DNA from: an uncultured Prevotellaceae bacterium
GTDB lineage: Bacteria; Bacteroidota; Bacteroidia; Bacteroidales; Bacteroidaceae
Reading direction: 5' to 3'
NCBI GenBank assembly: GCA_900313845.1
Contig: OMTC01000027.1
Location: 1 to 13,776 of the forward strand
Length of the DNA stretch: 13,776 bases
A model generated the notes under the pieces. That model did no database searches, was not told where the DNA came from, and was given only the letters and a program-made list of their open reading frames with translations. Position numbers and translations under genes: made by a program. This document shows positions 7,094 to 13,776 of the stretch, in pieces. The stretch's first letter is position 1; each line of letters starts with the position of its first letter.

Positions 7094-7675
7094 TTAATTG
7101 AAATCTACTGTTGGAGCCTTGTCAGAACCCTCGGCTGCCTTGAATCCAGCCTTCTTGTCGAAGCCCATGATGCCAGCAACGATGTTGTTAGGGAACTTGC
7201 GAATTGTCACGTTGTAATCCTTCACGGCATCATTGAATGCATTACGCGATTCCTTAATACGGTTCTCAGTACCTTCAAGTTGAGCCTGCAATTCGAGGAA
7301 GTTCTCGTTTGCCTTCAGTTCAGGATAATTCTCACTGACAGCAATGAGACGACTCAAAGCAGAATTCAGTTCGCTCTGTGCTGCTTGAAATTTCTGCATG
7401 TTTTCCTCTGTAAGCTCATCCACATTGAGTTGAATCTTTGTAGCATTAGCACGTGCTTCCACTACAGCCTGATAAGTTTCCTTTTCGTGAGCTGCATAAC
7501 CTTTCACAGTTTCCACAAGGTTAGGAATGAGGTCTGCACGACGCTGATAATCAGACTCCACTTTTGCCCAAGCGTTGCTTACAATCTCGTCTGAATTAAC
7601 AAACCCATTGTAAATTCTAGAACCCCAAAAGACTGCAACCAATATTACAACAATGAGAACAACTGTTTTTTTCAT
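7094..7675 (-). CDS. LemA family protein
   Basis: A 193-residue LemA-family protein. It has one N-terminal membrane anchor (MKKTVVLIVVILVAVFWGSR, hydrophobic 4-18) and then the conserved helical LemA core: SDEIVSNAWAKVESDYQRR, DLIPNLVETVKGYA and YNVTIRKFPNNIVAGIMGF. The bulk would be a helical bundle outside the membrane. The biochemical role of LemA is not established; in many bacteria it is encoded next to TPM-domain proteins, as here. Gene order in transcription is TPM protein, 70-nt gap, lemA, 6-nt gap, alaX. Full length, with no broken motif. Confidence 0.93.
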   Translation of the reverse strand: MKKTVVLIVVILVAVFWGSRIYNGFVNSDEIVSNAWAKVESDYQRRADLIPNLVETVKGYAAHEKETYQAVVEARANATKIQLNVDELTEENMQKFQAAQSELNSALSRLIAVSENYPELKANENFLELQAQLEGTENRIKESRNAFNDAVKDYNVTIRKFPNNIVAGIMGFDKKAGFKAAEGSDKAPTVDFN

Positions 7676-7745
7676 TTTTCTAAATGTTTTTAAATGATTA
7701 ATATTTTTTTGTTTAGTTCATTGAAATAGATTGAAAAGAGAAAGA

Positions 7746-8651
7746 TTAGAATCTTCCGCCAGCACCACCGCCTCCGAAAGAACCGCCTCCGAAACCACCG
7801 AAGCCTCCTCCGCCTCCGAAGCCACCAGAGAATCCTCCACTTCTGCCACCTCCACCACCAATTATAATCGTAGGAGGTTGTTGCTCGTGGATGCGAGTCT
7901 TAACGGTTGTTTTTCCGCAATTCTTACATTTGTATGTAATGTGGTATTCGTATTTCAAACTACTGAGCTTTTTGATTCGCGTCGATTCCTTTTTCAGACT
8001 ATGCTTTCCGCAATAAGGACATTTACTTTCCTTATATTCTGTGTATATCACGCTGAGTATAATAAATCCAATTCCAAAGAGAAACAGGATTCCAACTAAG
8101 GTGAAGAAAGCATCATCTTCTCCTGAATCATAGTCATCACGATATTGCTCCATGATTTCGGGATTCTTCTCCAAATATCCCTTCATATCTCTCACACACG
8201 CCATCACAGCATTGTCCCAATCGCTCTGCTTGAGGTAGGGGAGCATGGCTTGATTCTCTATACGTTTGCAGATGGCATCAGGGAGATACTTCTCCATTCC
8301 CGTTCCCGTAGAAATGAAATAGCTTCTATCGTCTGTTGCCAAAGCAATCACAACACCTTGGCTTTGCTTTCCTCCCAGTTCGTAGCGTCTTCCTAATTCA
8401 ATAGCAAATTTGTAAGGATCATCATCTTCAATGTTTTTCACCACAGCCACAATGCAAAACACATTGTGAGCATCCAATGCTCTGAGCATCGAGTGAATAG
8501 AGTCAACCGCATTTTGAGAGAGGATTCCATCGGGATTCGACACTCTTGTATATCTATCGAGTTCAGGAAGTGTCTGAGCTGAATAAGGCTTTGCCCACAG
8601 GGTAAAGGAGCAAAGCAGCAATAATATATAAGTAGCAAATCTCTTCATCAT
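7746..8651 (-). CDS. TPM-domain (YgcG-like) membrane protein with zinc ribbon and Gly-rich tail
   Basis: A 301-residue protein with several parts in order: signal peptide (MMKRFATYILLLLCSFTLWA, about 1-20); a TPM domain (about 32-165; VSNPDGILSQNAVDSI, ELGGKQSQGVVIALATDDRS, STGTGMEKYLPD), a fold linked to acid-phosphatase-like activity in plant thylakoids and of uncertain role in bacteria; one transmembrane helix (182-203); a zinc-ribbon-like part with CPYC (211-214) and CKNC (242-245); and a Gly/Phe/Ser-rich tail (about 265-301) ending GGAGGRF. After signal cleavage the TPM domain would be periplasmic and the zinc ribbon and Gly tail cytoplasmic. It precedes lemA, a pairing common in this phylum. 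Met1 and Met2 are both possible starts. Its start is 89 nt from the end of aroE, on the same strand. Confidence 0.9.
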   Translation of the reverse strand: MMKRFATYILLLLCSFTLWAKPYSAQTLPELDRYTRVSNPDGILSQNAVDSIHSMLRALDAHNVFCIVAVVKNIEDDDPYKFAIELGRRYELGGKQSQGVVIALATDDRSYFISTGTGMEKYLPDAICKRIENQAMLPYLKQSDWDNAVMACVRDMKGYLEKNPEIMEQYRDDYDSGEDDAFFTLVGILFLFGIGFIILSVIYTEYKESKCPYCGKHSLKKESTRIKKLSSLKYEYHITYKCKNCGKTTVKTRIHEQQPPTIIIGGGGGRSGGFSGGFGGGGGFGGFGGGSFGGGGAGGRF

Positions 8652-8740
8652 TATGATTTCATTTATGATTAAAAGAGGAAAGTCTCGTCAAAATCTATCA
8701 ATCGAACAAAAAGCATCAATGCCACTTAAGAATAGAATCA

Positions 8741-9484
8741 TTACTGATTCCAATACTTCCAGGAAGCAAGAGCCTGTAGCACCAGCATCTCAAGTCCATT
8801 CTTCACAACAGCTCCATGCATCAACCCTTTTTGCATAAACATGGTTTGGTCAGGATTATACACAAGGTCGAAAAGCAAATTGTTTTCATTTAATACCTCG
8901 TAAGGAATCTTCGGAGAATCATATATCTTTGGGAACATACCCACTGGGCTGCAATTCACAACAACTTCATATTCCCGAAGTGCTTCTTCGTCCAAATCCT
9001 CATACACCACGGTATTAGGACGCTTGTAGCGAGACACAAACACCGCTTCCAATCCAAGTTGTTTTGTCAAAGCATAATACACTGCTTTAGAAGCTCCGCC
9101 TGTGCCAAGTATCAACGCCTTCTTATGGTGAATTTTAAGAAGAGGTTCGATGGATTCTTTGAAACCCACCACATCGGAATTGTAACCAATGAGCTTCACA
9201 TTCTTTCCTTTTCGCTCCACACGAATCACATTCACCGCACCGATTTCGCGTGCTTCCTTGCTAATCTCATCGAGGAATGGAATCACCTTTTCCTTGTAAG
9301 GAATCGTCACATTCAATCCCTTCAGATGAGGATTTCCTGTAATCACTAAAGGCAAATCATCAATGGATGGGATTTCAAAGTTTTTGTACTCAGCATCGAT
9401 GCCTTCACTAGCAAATTTATCTGTGAAGAAATTGCGCGAGAAAGAATGTCCAAGCGGATATCCTATGAGTCCGTAAGTGTCCAT
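8741..9484 (-). CDS. aroE: Shikimate dehydrogenase (NADP+)
   Basis: Reduces 3-dehydroshikimate to shikimate with NADPH in aromatic amino acid synthesis. The 247-residue protein begins at MDTYGLIGYPLGHSFS, which holds the shikimate-binding Ser pair (14 and 16). Catalytic Lys64 lies in NVTIPYKEK and Asp104 in GYNSDVVGF. The nucleotide-binding loop LGTGGASKAV, then NCSPVGM and the C-terminal Gln-rich helix region (GLEMLVLQA) follow. The open frame extends 20 codons further up (to 9544) into the menG end, but that addition has no AroE character, so I start at 9484. The length is slightly short, as in Bacteroidota AroE. It follows menG by 25 nt on the same strand and is likely co-transcribed with it. 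Confidence 0.95.
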   Translation of the reverse strand: MDTYGLIGYPLGHSFSRNFFTDKFASEGIDAEYKNFEIPSIDDLPLVITGNPHLKGLNVTIPYKEKVIPFLDEISKEAREIGAVNVIRVERKGKNVKLIGYNSDVVGFKESIEPLLKIHHKKALILGTGGASKAVYYALTKQLGLEAVFVSRYKRPNTVVYEDLDEEALREYEVVVNCSPVGMFPKIYDSPKIPYEVLNENNLLFDLVYNPDQTMFMQKGLMHGAVVKNGLEMLVLQALASWKYWNQ

Positions 9485-9509
9485 GTTGCGAAGTATTATT
9501 TGAATCCTT

Positions 9510-10253
9510 TTATTTTTCGGCTGAATAAAGAATGCACATTCCAAAAATGAGTCGCTTGTAGCTCACATTCCTCAAACCTGCTTTCTGAAAGATTTCCACC
9601 ATTTTGTCTGCTTGGGGCACAGCGTCCATCGTCTCAGGCAAATAGGTGTAAGCATGATGGTCGTGCGAAATGAAACGTCCTATCAGTGGCATCACCACCT
9701 TCTTGCAAACCCAGAAGAGTTGCTTCATTGGGAACGATACTGGTGTACACAAGTCAATAGCCACGAGTTTTCCTTGAGGCACCAGTACTCGTTTCATTTC
9801 CATCAGGCATTTGTCAAGATTTTGGAAATTCCTCAAGGCAAATGCCGATATGATAGCGTCAAACTGGCTGTCCTGAAAAGACATGCTTTCGCAATCTTCA
9901 TATTGAAAGGAAATCACATCCGACAACCCTTTCTGCTCAACTTTCTCTCGTCCTATCGTCATCATCCCCTCTGAAATGTCAATCCCCACAACACGCTCAG
10001 GATGAAGTTGTTGCTGAGCCAAGATAGCAAAATCGCCAGTTCCTGTAGCAACATCAAGAATCCGTTTCGGCTGAATTTTCGCAGTTTGCTTCAAATGCTT
10101 GATGGCTCTGCGTCTCCAAATTCGGTCGATTCCAAGGGAAAGTGTATGATTGAGCGTGTCGTAGGAATGTGCGATTTTATCGAACATTTTTTCTACTTGC
10201 TCGCGCTTCGATGCACTTCCGTCGTATGGCTTTACTTCTTCTTGTGCGTACAA
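9510..10253 (-). CDS. ubiE: Demethylmenaquinone methyltransferase (MenG/UbiE family)
   Basis: A SAM-dependent C-methyltransferase that makes menaquinone from demethylmenaquinone, the last step of respiratory quinone synthesis at the membrane. Members of this phylum use menaquinone, so the MenG role is expected; ubiE is the common symbol. Evidence in the 247 residues: the UbiE entry motif YDTLNHTLSLGIDRIWRR (31-48), SAM motif I LDVATGTGDFA (66-76), GIDISEGMM (90-98), and ALRNFQNLDKCLMEMKRVL (139-157). The second family signature is diverged (VPQGKLVAIDLCTP, where Glu-x-Ser is more usual). It starts 15 nt past the purC stop and precedes aroE by 25 nt, so it is part of a purC-menG-aroE run. Confidence 0.93.
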   Translation of the reverse strand: MYAQEEVKPYDGSASKREQVEKMFDKIAHSYDTLNHTLSLGIDRIWRRRAIKHLKQTAKIQPKRILDVATGTGDFAILAQQQLHPERVVGIDISEGMMTIGREKVEQKGLSDVISFQYEDCESMSFQDSQFDAIISAFALRNFQNLDKCLMEMKRVLVPQGKLVAIDLCTPVSFPMKQLFWVCKKVVMPLIGRFISHDHHAYTYLPETMDAVPQADKMVEIFQKAGLRNVSYKRLIFGMCILYSAEK

Positions 10254-10268
10254 CTTATCTATTGTTTC

Positions 10269-11087
10269 TTATCGTTTCAGAGTCTTCAGATACTCTGTCA
10301 CATTTCTTTCAATTCGAGCTGCAAGGTCTTCGTCCGAAGTTTCCTTGTTAAACTTCTCGCCGACAATGTGCTCATAAAGTTCGATGTAACACTTTTCCTG
10401 ATAACCTTCTGCATAGAAATAGCGGCTTGAATCAGGCGTATGCACTTCATCAATCAGATAAACCTTTCCGTCGCGCTTGCCAAATTCATATTTTGTATCA
10501 ACGAGAATCAAACCCTTTTCAGCAGCGATTTCTGTACCGAGATTGAAGAGCTCGTAAGTGTATTGTTCCATGATCTCATAGTCCTCCTTGCTAACAATAC
10601 CTTGAGCAATGATTTCTTCCTTGGAGATATTCTCATCATGTCCCTCATCTGCTTTGGTTGTAGGTGTGATAATTGGACGTGGGAACTTCTCGTTTTCTCT
10701 CATTCCATCAGGAAGTTTCACACCACAAATCTCTCGATTTCCAGCCTTGTATTCACGCCATGCAGAACCCGTGAGATAGCCACGAATAATCATTTCCACA
10801 CGGAATCCCTCGCACTTCAATCCCACAGTTACCATTGGGTCAGGAGTAGCAAGTTTCCAATTTGGTACCACATTCTTCGATGCATCAAGGAATTTTGCTG
10901 CTATCTGATTGAGCACCTGTCCCTTGAAAGGAATGCCTTTTGGCAGCACAACATCAAATGCACTGATGCGGTCCGTTGCCACCATCACCATGATGTCGTC
11001 ATTGATATTGTAAACATCGCGAACTTTTCCGTGATACACACTTTTCTGTCCTGGAAAGTTGAAATCGGTTCTTGTAAGAGCTTTCAT
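10269..11087 (-). CDS. purC: SAICAR synthetase PurC with an apparent internal deletion
   Basis: Joins aspartate to CAIR using ATP, step 8 of purine synthesis. The 272 residues carry the N-terminal KVRDVY loop (21-26), ATDRISAFDVVLPKGIPFKG (37-56), RGYLTGSAW (102-110), the second family signature LVDTKYEFG (195-203) and DEVHTPDSSR (213-222). Odd: residues 228-238 read GYQEKCYIELY. In related Bacteroidota, as I recall them, about 42 residues lie between GYQE and YIELYEHIVGE, including the conserved S-K-x-F-x-R-x-W helix, and the whole protein is near 314 residues. The C-terminus after the junction is normal and in frame. The missing helix matches the K-D-R-F-R segment of E. coli PurC, so activity may be reduced or lost. 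It could be a real in-frame deletion or an assembly error. It lies between phoH and menG. Confidence 0.93.
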   Translation of the reverse strand: MKALTRTDFNFPGQKSVYHGKVRDVYNINDDIMVMVATDRISAFDVVLPKGIPFKGQVLNQIAAKFLDASKNVVPNWKLATPDPMVTVGLKCEGFRVEMIIRGYLTGSAWREYKAGNREICGVKLPDGMRENEKFPRPIITPTTKADEGHDENISKEEIIAQGIVSKEDYEIMEQYTYELFNLGTEIAAEKGLILVDTKYEFGKRDGKVYLIDEVHTPDSSRYFYAEGYQEKCYIELYEHIVGEKFNKETSDEDLAARIERNVTEYLKTLKR

Positions 11088-11166
11088 TGTAAATATGTTT
11101 TTTAATGATGATTATGCTTTATGTTATAGTAGTTCTTCAAATCTCAATGATTCTGCGACGGAACTA

Positions 11167-12153
11167 TCATTTGAAATCTTTATCGTGGAAAAGAATTGGT
11201 TCTGCTTCCTTCCTTTTTCTATCGTACTCATCGTAAGCATTCACAATTCTTGTCACCAAGCGATGGCGGACAATGTCCTTTTCATTCATTTCAACGAAAG
11301 AAATCCCTTTCACATCCTTCAGCACAAGCATTGCCTCTTTCAAGCCACTTCTCACAGAGCGAGGCAAATCTATCTGAGTCATGTCGCCCGTAATAATCAT
11401 TTTCGTATTCTGTCCCATACGGGTGAGGAACATCTTAATCTGCTGAGTGGTAGTGTTTTGCGCTTCATCGAGAATCACCACAGCATCATTCAGTGTTCGT
11501 CCTCGCATAAAGGCGAGAGGAGCAATCTGAATGACATTCTGTTCCATGTATTCCGTCAATTTCTGAGCAGGAATCATGTCTTGCAGAGCATCATAGAGAG
11601 GCTGAAGATAAGGGTCGATTTTCTCTTTCATATCTCCAGGCAGAAAGCCCAACTTTTCTCCTGCTTCCACTGCCGGACGCGACAAAATAATCTTGCGGAT
11701 TTCCTTGTTTTTCAAAGCACGAACAGCCAAAGCGATGCTGATATAGGTTTTGCCCGAACCAGCAGGACCCGTCGTGAAAAGCATATCGTTTTGCAGATAA
11801 GCCTCTACGAGTTTTCGCTGATTTTCGCTACGAGCCACGATAGGCTTTCCCGTAACGCTATAACAAATTGCGGTGGAATCCCCCTTTTCTGCATCGGGGT
11901 TTCCACCTTTCACAATGTTGAGAATTGTTTCTTCGTTGAGCGAGTTGTATTTTGAGCAATGGGCACGCATCTTCTCAATGTTTTCCTCAAAGGAACACAT
12001 CTCAAGCTCATCGCCCAAAACCTTAATCATATTTCCTCGCGCAACAATGCGCAGTTTAGGATACAACGCCTTTATCATTTGCAGGTGGATATTGTTCACA
12101 CCGTAGAAAGTCAAAAGGTCGATATCATCCAGCACAATATGCTTCTCAATCAT
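11167..12153 (-). CDS. phoH: PhoH-family P-loop ATPase
   Basis: A 328-residue PhoH-like protein, cytosolic, with an N-terminal KH-like region (about 1-75, NIHLQMIKALYPKLRIVARG) followed by a superfamily-1-like ATPase core. Walker A is GPAGSGKT (129-136), Walker B is VVILDEAQN (225-233), and the later motif ITGDMTQIDLP (254-264) is intact. PhoH proteins are ATPases linked in various bacteria to phosphate stress, RNA handling and ribosome maturation; the precise task here is unknown. It has its own Bacteroidota-type promoter directly upstream and is the first gene of a run continuing into purC (79-nt gap), menG and aroE. Confidence 0.94.
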   Translation of the reverse strand: MIEKHIVLDDIDLLTFYGVNNIHLQMIKALYPKLRIVARGNMIKVLGDELEMCSFEENIEKMRAHCSKYNSLNEETILNIVKGGNPDAEKGDSTAICYSVTGKPIVARSENQRKLVEAYLQNDMLFTTGPAGSGKTYISIALAVRALKNKEIRKIILSRPAVEAGEKLGFLPGDMKEKIDPYLQPLYDALQDMIPAQKLTEYMEQNVIQIAPLAFMRGRTLNDAVVILDEAQNTTTQQIKMFLTRMGQNTKMIITGDMTQIDLPRSVRSGLKEAMLVLKDVKGISFVEMNEKDIVRHRLVTRIVNAYDEYDRKRKEAEPILFHDKDFK

Positions 12154-12202
12154 TCAGTGACTTTTCCTTTTCTTTTTTACCTTTTTATTTGTAAATAATT
12201 TG

Positions 12203-12236
12203 CAAAGTTAAGGAAAAGCACGAAATAAATGGCAAA
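12203..12236 (-). promoter_or_regulatory. Bacteroidota-type promoter of phoH
   Basis: On the minus strand TTTG (12236-12233), a 22-nt spacer and TAACTTTG (12210-12203), an exact -7 consensus match. It lies about 50 nt before the phoH start, in the queF-phoH gap. It marks phoH as the head of a separate transcription unit. Confidence 0.65.
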
Positions 12237-12254
12237 AATATTAAAAATTTTTGC
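12232..12254. repeat. AT-rich inverted repeat at the end of queF
   Basis: GCAAAAAT (12232-12239) and ATTTTTGC (12247-12254), perfect 8-bp arms with a 7-nt loop, starting right after the queF stop. It may be a weak terminator of the queuosine unit, with the T-rich arm itself serving as tail. It covers the -33 box of the phoH promoter, so it could also be an operator. AT-rich, so chance is possible. Confidence 0.4.
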
Positions 12255-12255
12255 A

Positions 12256-12726
12256 TCAAATGGAATTCAAATCGTGATTCTGCATCCTATATTCAGCCAT
12301 CTGCTCCCACTTGGTTCCTTTTCGTCCATAATTGGCGTAAGGATATATGGAAATTCCACCGCGAGGAGTGAAGATTCCTGTCACCTCAATATACTTAGGA
12401 TCCATCAGTTTGATAAGGTCTTTCATAATCTTATTCACGCAATCTTCGTGGAAATCTCCATGATTGCGGAAACTGAAAAGATAAAGCTTCAGGCTTTTGC
12501 TCTCCACCATCTTCACGTCAGGAATATAACTGATACGAATCTCAGCAAAATCAGGTTGTCCCGTGATAGGGCAGAGGCTGGTGAATTCAGGACAATTGAA
12601 CCTCACCCAGTAGTCATTCTCTTGATGTTTGTTTTCGAATGCTTCAAGCACTTCTGGTGCATAGTCCTGCTTGTATTCTGTTTTTTTTCCAAGGGCTAAC
12701 AATCCCTCTTGTTCTCTTTCGCTCAT
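12256..12726 (-). CDS. queF: NADPH-dependent preQ0 reductase QueF (short form)
   Basis: Reduces the nitrile of preQ0 to the amine of preQ1 with two NADPH, in queuosine synthesis for tRNA wobble position 34. The 156-residue protein is the short (type I) form. Key parts: FTSLCPITGQPDFAEI with the nucleophile Cys52 and the catalytic Asp59; the QueF signature ESKSLKLY (75-82); FRNHGDFHEDC (87-96, with the substrate-binding Glu94). Everything needed is present. It follows queC by 14 nt and is the last gene of the transporter-queC-queF unit. Confidence 0.96.
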   Translation of the reverse strand: MSEREQEGLLALGKKTEYKQDYAPEVLEAFENKHQENDYWVRFNCPEFTSLCPITGQPDFAEIRISYIPDVKMVESKSLKLYLFSFRNHGDFHEDCVNKIMKDLIKLMDPKYIEVTGIFTPRGGISIYPYANYGRKGTKWEQMAEYRMQNHDLNSI

Positions 12727-12740
12727 TGTGAATAAGATTT

Positions 12741-13412
12741 TTAATTATTTCCTAATTTCTTTTGACTCAAGTATTCCTCCAATCCTTGCCTTCTCAGTTT
12801 GCAGGCAGGGCAATGTCCGCATCCATCGCCAGGAATCCCATTATAGCAAGTGAGTGTTTCGTGACGAATCACATCGAAAATGCCCAATTCATCAGCCATT
12901 TTCCAAGTCTCAGCCTTGTTTATCCACATCAGCGGAGTGTGAATCACAAACTGCTCGTCCATAGCAAGATTCAATGTCACATTCAGAGAACGAATGAAAG
13001 AATCTCTGCAATCAGGATAACCCGAAAAATCCGTCTGCGATACTCCCGTCACTATATTCATAATATCATGTTCCCTTGCATACACAGCAGCTATGGAAAG
13101 GAAAAACATGTTCCTCCCGGGTACGAATGTGTTAGGGTAGGATTCAGCAGGTTTGTCCGAATCCATCGGGATGGAATTGTCAGTGAGAGAGCATCCAGTG
13201 CTCAACTCACTGATGAATTCGACATTTTTCACCTCGAAGGGCACCCCTGCCTTGGAGGCTATACGTCGAGCCAATTCCACTTCCAATTCGTGCTTCTGCC
13301 CATACACAAAACTGAGGGCATAAACTTCTTTGAAGCGCTTTTTAGCCCAGTAAAGACAGGTAGTGCTGTCCTGTCCACCTGAGAACACAACAAGTGCTTT
13401 ATCTTTATTCAT
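12741..13412 (-). CDS. queC: 7-cyano-7-deazaguanine (preQ0) synthase QueC
   Basis: An ATP-dependent enzyme that turns 7-carboxy-7-deazaguanine into preQ0, using ammonia. The 223-residue protein starts with the PP-loop FSGGQDSTTC (SGGQDS 11-16) and ends with the zinc site: Cys189, then CGHCPAC giving Cys198, Cys201 and Cys204. The inner motifs FVPGRN (96-101) and TGVSQTDFSGYPDCR (122-136) are family-typical. It starts 21 nt after the stop of the transporter gene and 14 nt before queF, so these three form one operon. The earlier pathway genes (queD, queE, folE) are not in the window. Confidence 0.97.
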   Translation of the reverse strand: MNKDKALVVFSGGQDSTTCLYWAKKRFKEVYALSFVYGQKHELEVELARRIASKAGVPFEVKNVEFISELSTGCSLTDNSIPMDSDKPAESYPNTFVPGRNMFFLSIAAVYAREHDIMNIVTGVSQTDFSGYPDCRDSFIRSLNVTLNLAMDEQFVIHTPLMWINKAETWKMADELGIFDVIRHETLTCYNGIPGDGCGHCPACKLRRQGLEEYLSQKKLGNN

Positions 13413-13433
13413 CTAATACTTGAACTGATTAAA

Positions 13434-13776
13434 TTAAATATCGTTGATTTTCAAAATGTTATAAGAAACATTTGTGTCATACGCACTTTCCCCTTCAATT
13501 CGTTTCACATAGCGTATAACTTGAATTGTTACAGGCAAAGCGAAGATTTCGTAGAGTGTTTTTGCAGTAACTTGTAAAAGCATTAGTTTAAGTAGTTCTT
13601 CAACAGGCATCAAGCCTCCAAATGCCAAAGGGAAGAAGATAATTGAGTCCGCTCCTTCGCCAACCAACGTGGAAGCAATGGCACGCCAAGAAAAATGTTT
13701 TTCCTTATCGCGCAACTTCATACGACTCATCACCCAAGCGTTCAAGAAAGAACCAACTAAAAAGGCTGACAAACTG
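13434..13776 (-). CDS. Queuosine precursor transporter, YhhQ/VUT family (5' partial)
   Basis: Inner-membrane protein of the YhhQ (VUT) family, which imports queuosine precursors such as preQ0/preQ1. Only the last 114 codons are visible; the frame stays open to the right edge. Visible family motifs are SAFLVGSFLNAWVMSRMKLR, the conserved RAIASTLVGEGADSIIFFPLAF helix region, and a third hydrophobic stretch (LLKLMLLQVTAKTLYEIFALP), then a polar C-terminus ending KINDI. A TTG at 13772 is an internal Leu codon, not a start. It is 21 nt upstream of queC in the same direction, which supports a role in queuosine supply. Confidence 0.88.
   Translation of the reverse strand, partial: SLSAFLVGSFLNAWVMSRMKLRDKEKHFSWRAIASTLVGEGADSIIFFPLAFGGLMPVEELLKLMLLQVTAKTLYEIFALPVTIQVIRYVKRIEGESAYDTNVSYNILKINDI

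Noticed and set aside
7731..8099. Ser/Thr/Ala-rich plus-strand ORF, and possible CRISPR-like repetition at 7746-7860
   Set aside because: Both come from the GGN-codon repeats of the Gly-rich tail; units are too short and irregular for CRISPR, with no spacers.
9485..9544. 20-codon N-terminal extension of aroE
   Set aside because: Overlaps the end of menG and adds nothing AroE-like; MDTYGLIGYPLG is the natural start.
10440..11105. 221-codon plus-strand ORF opposite purC
   Set aside because: Shadow of purC, with no domain visible.
11088..11166. Terminator between phoH and purC (TAGTTC...GAACTA)
   Set aside because: Arms are only 6 bp, the loop is about 25 nt and no T-run follows.
11059..11955. 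298-codon plus-strand ORF opposite phoH
   Set aside because: Antisense to a full PhoH with Walker motifs; the translation shows no family motif.
1..13776. Mobile element, phage, defence system or tRNA/rRNA genes
   Set aside because: No transposase, integrase, long terminal repeat, nuclease or methylase gene, and no cloverleaf or rRNA segment was recognised by reading; a covariance-model search was not possible here.

Overview
The window looks like a chromosomal core region of a Bacteroidales bacterium, most likely Prevotella/Segatella or a close relative. Reasons: the HtpG, GAPDH, MscL, PhoH and LemA/TPM proteins read as the Bacteroidota versions; start codons are preceded by A-rich leaders without Shine-Dalgarno sequences; at least two intergenic regions carry the Bacteroidota promoter pattern TTTG / ~21 nt / TAnnTTTG; and a DUF4982-type family-2 glycoside hydrolase opens the window. 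Genus is inferred from protein flavour, not proven. I see no tRNA, rRNA, insertion sequence, phage gene or CRISPR array.

Layout, left to right. (1) nt 1-2092, plus strand: 3' part of a secreted-type GH2 beta-galactosidase-like enzyme, ending at a bidirectional terminator shared with the convergent mscL (minus). (2) nt 2580-4138: a divergent promoter region, a 33-codon micro-lipoprotein ORF missed by ordinary length cut-offs, then the highly expressed glycolytic gene gap and a strong terminator. (3) nt 4201-13776: every gene is on the minus strand. In transcription order (right to left): a queuosine block (a YhhQ-type precursor transporter cut by the window edge, queC, queF); then phoH, purC, menG/ubiE and aroE from a promoter just after queF; then a TPM-domain protein, lemA and an alaX-like tRNA-editing protein, ending at a terminator-like hairpin; then htpG and a 56-residue cysteine-rich membrane protein, ending at another terminator.

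Most genes are housekeeping: glycolysis (gap), purine (purC), shikimate (aroE), menaquinone (menG), tRNA queuosine (queC, queF, transporter), tRNA proofreading (alaX), protein folding (htpG) and osmotic safety (mscL). I do not see a new multi-gene defence or mobile system. The points worth a second look are: PurC appears to lack an internal block of about 42 residues that related enzymes have; the micro-lipoprotein ORF sits in the gap leader; a Cys-rich mini-membrane protein follows htpG; a TPM/zinc-ribbon/Gly-rich protein is linked to LemA and AlaX; and the mscL and gap promoter boxes overlap.
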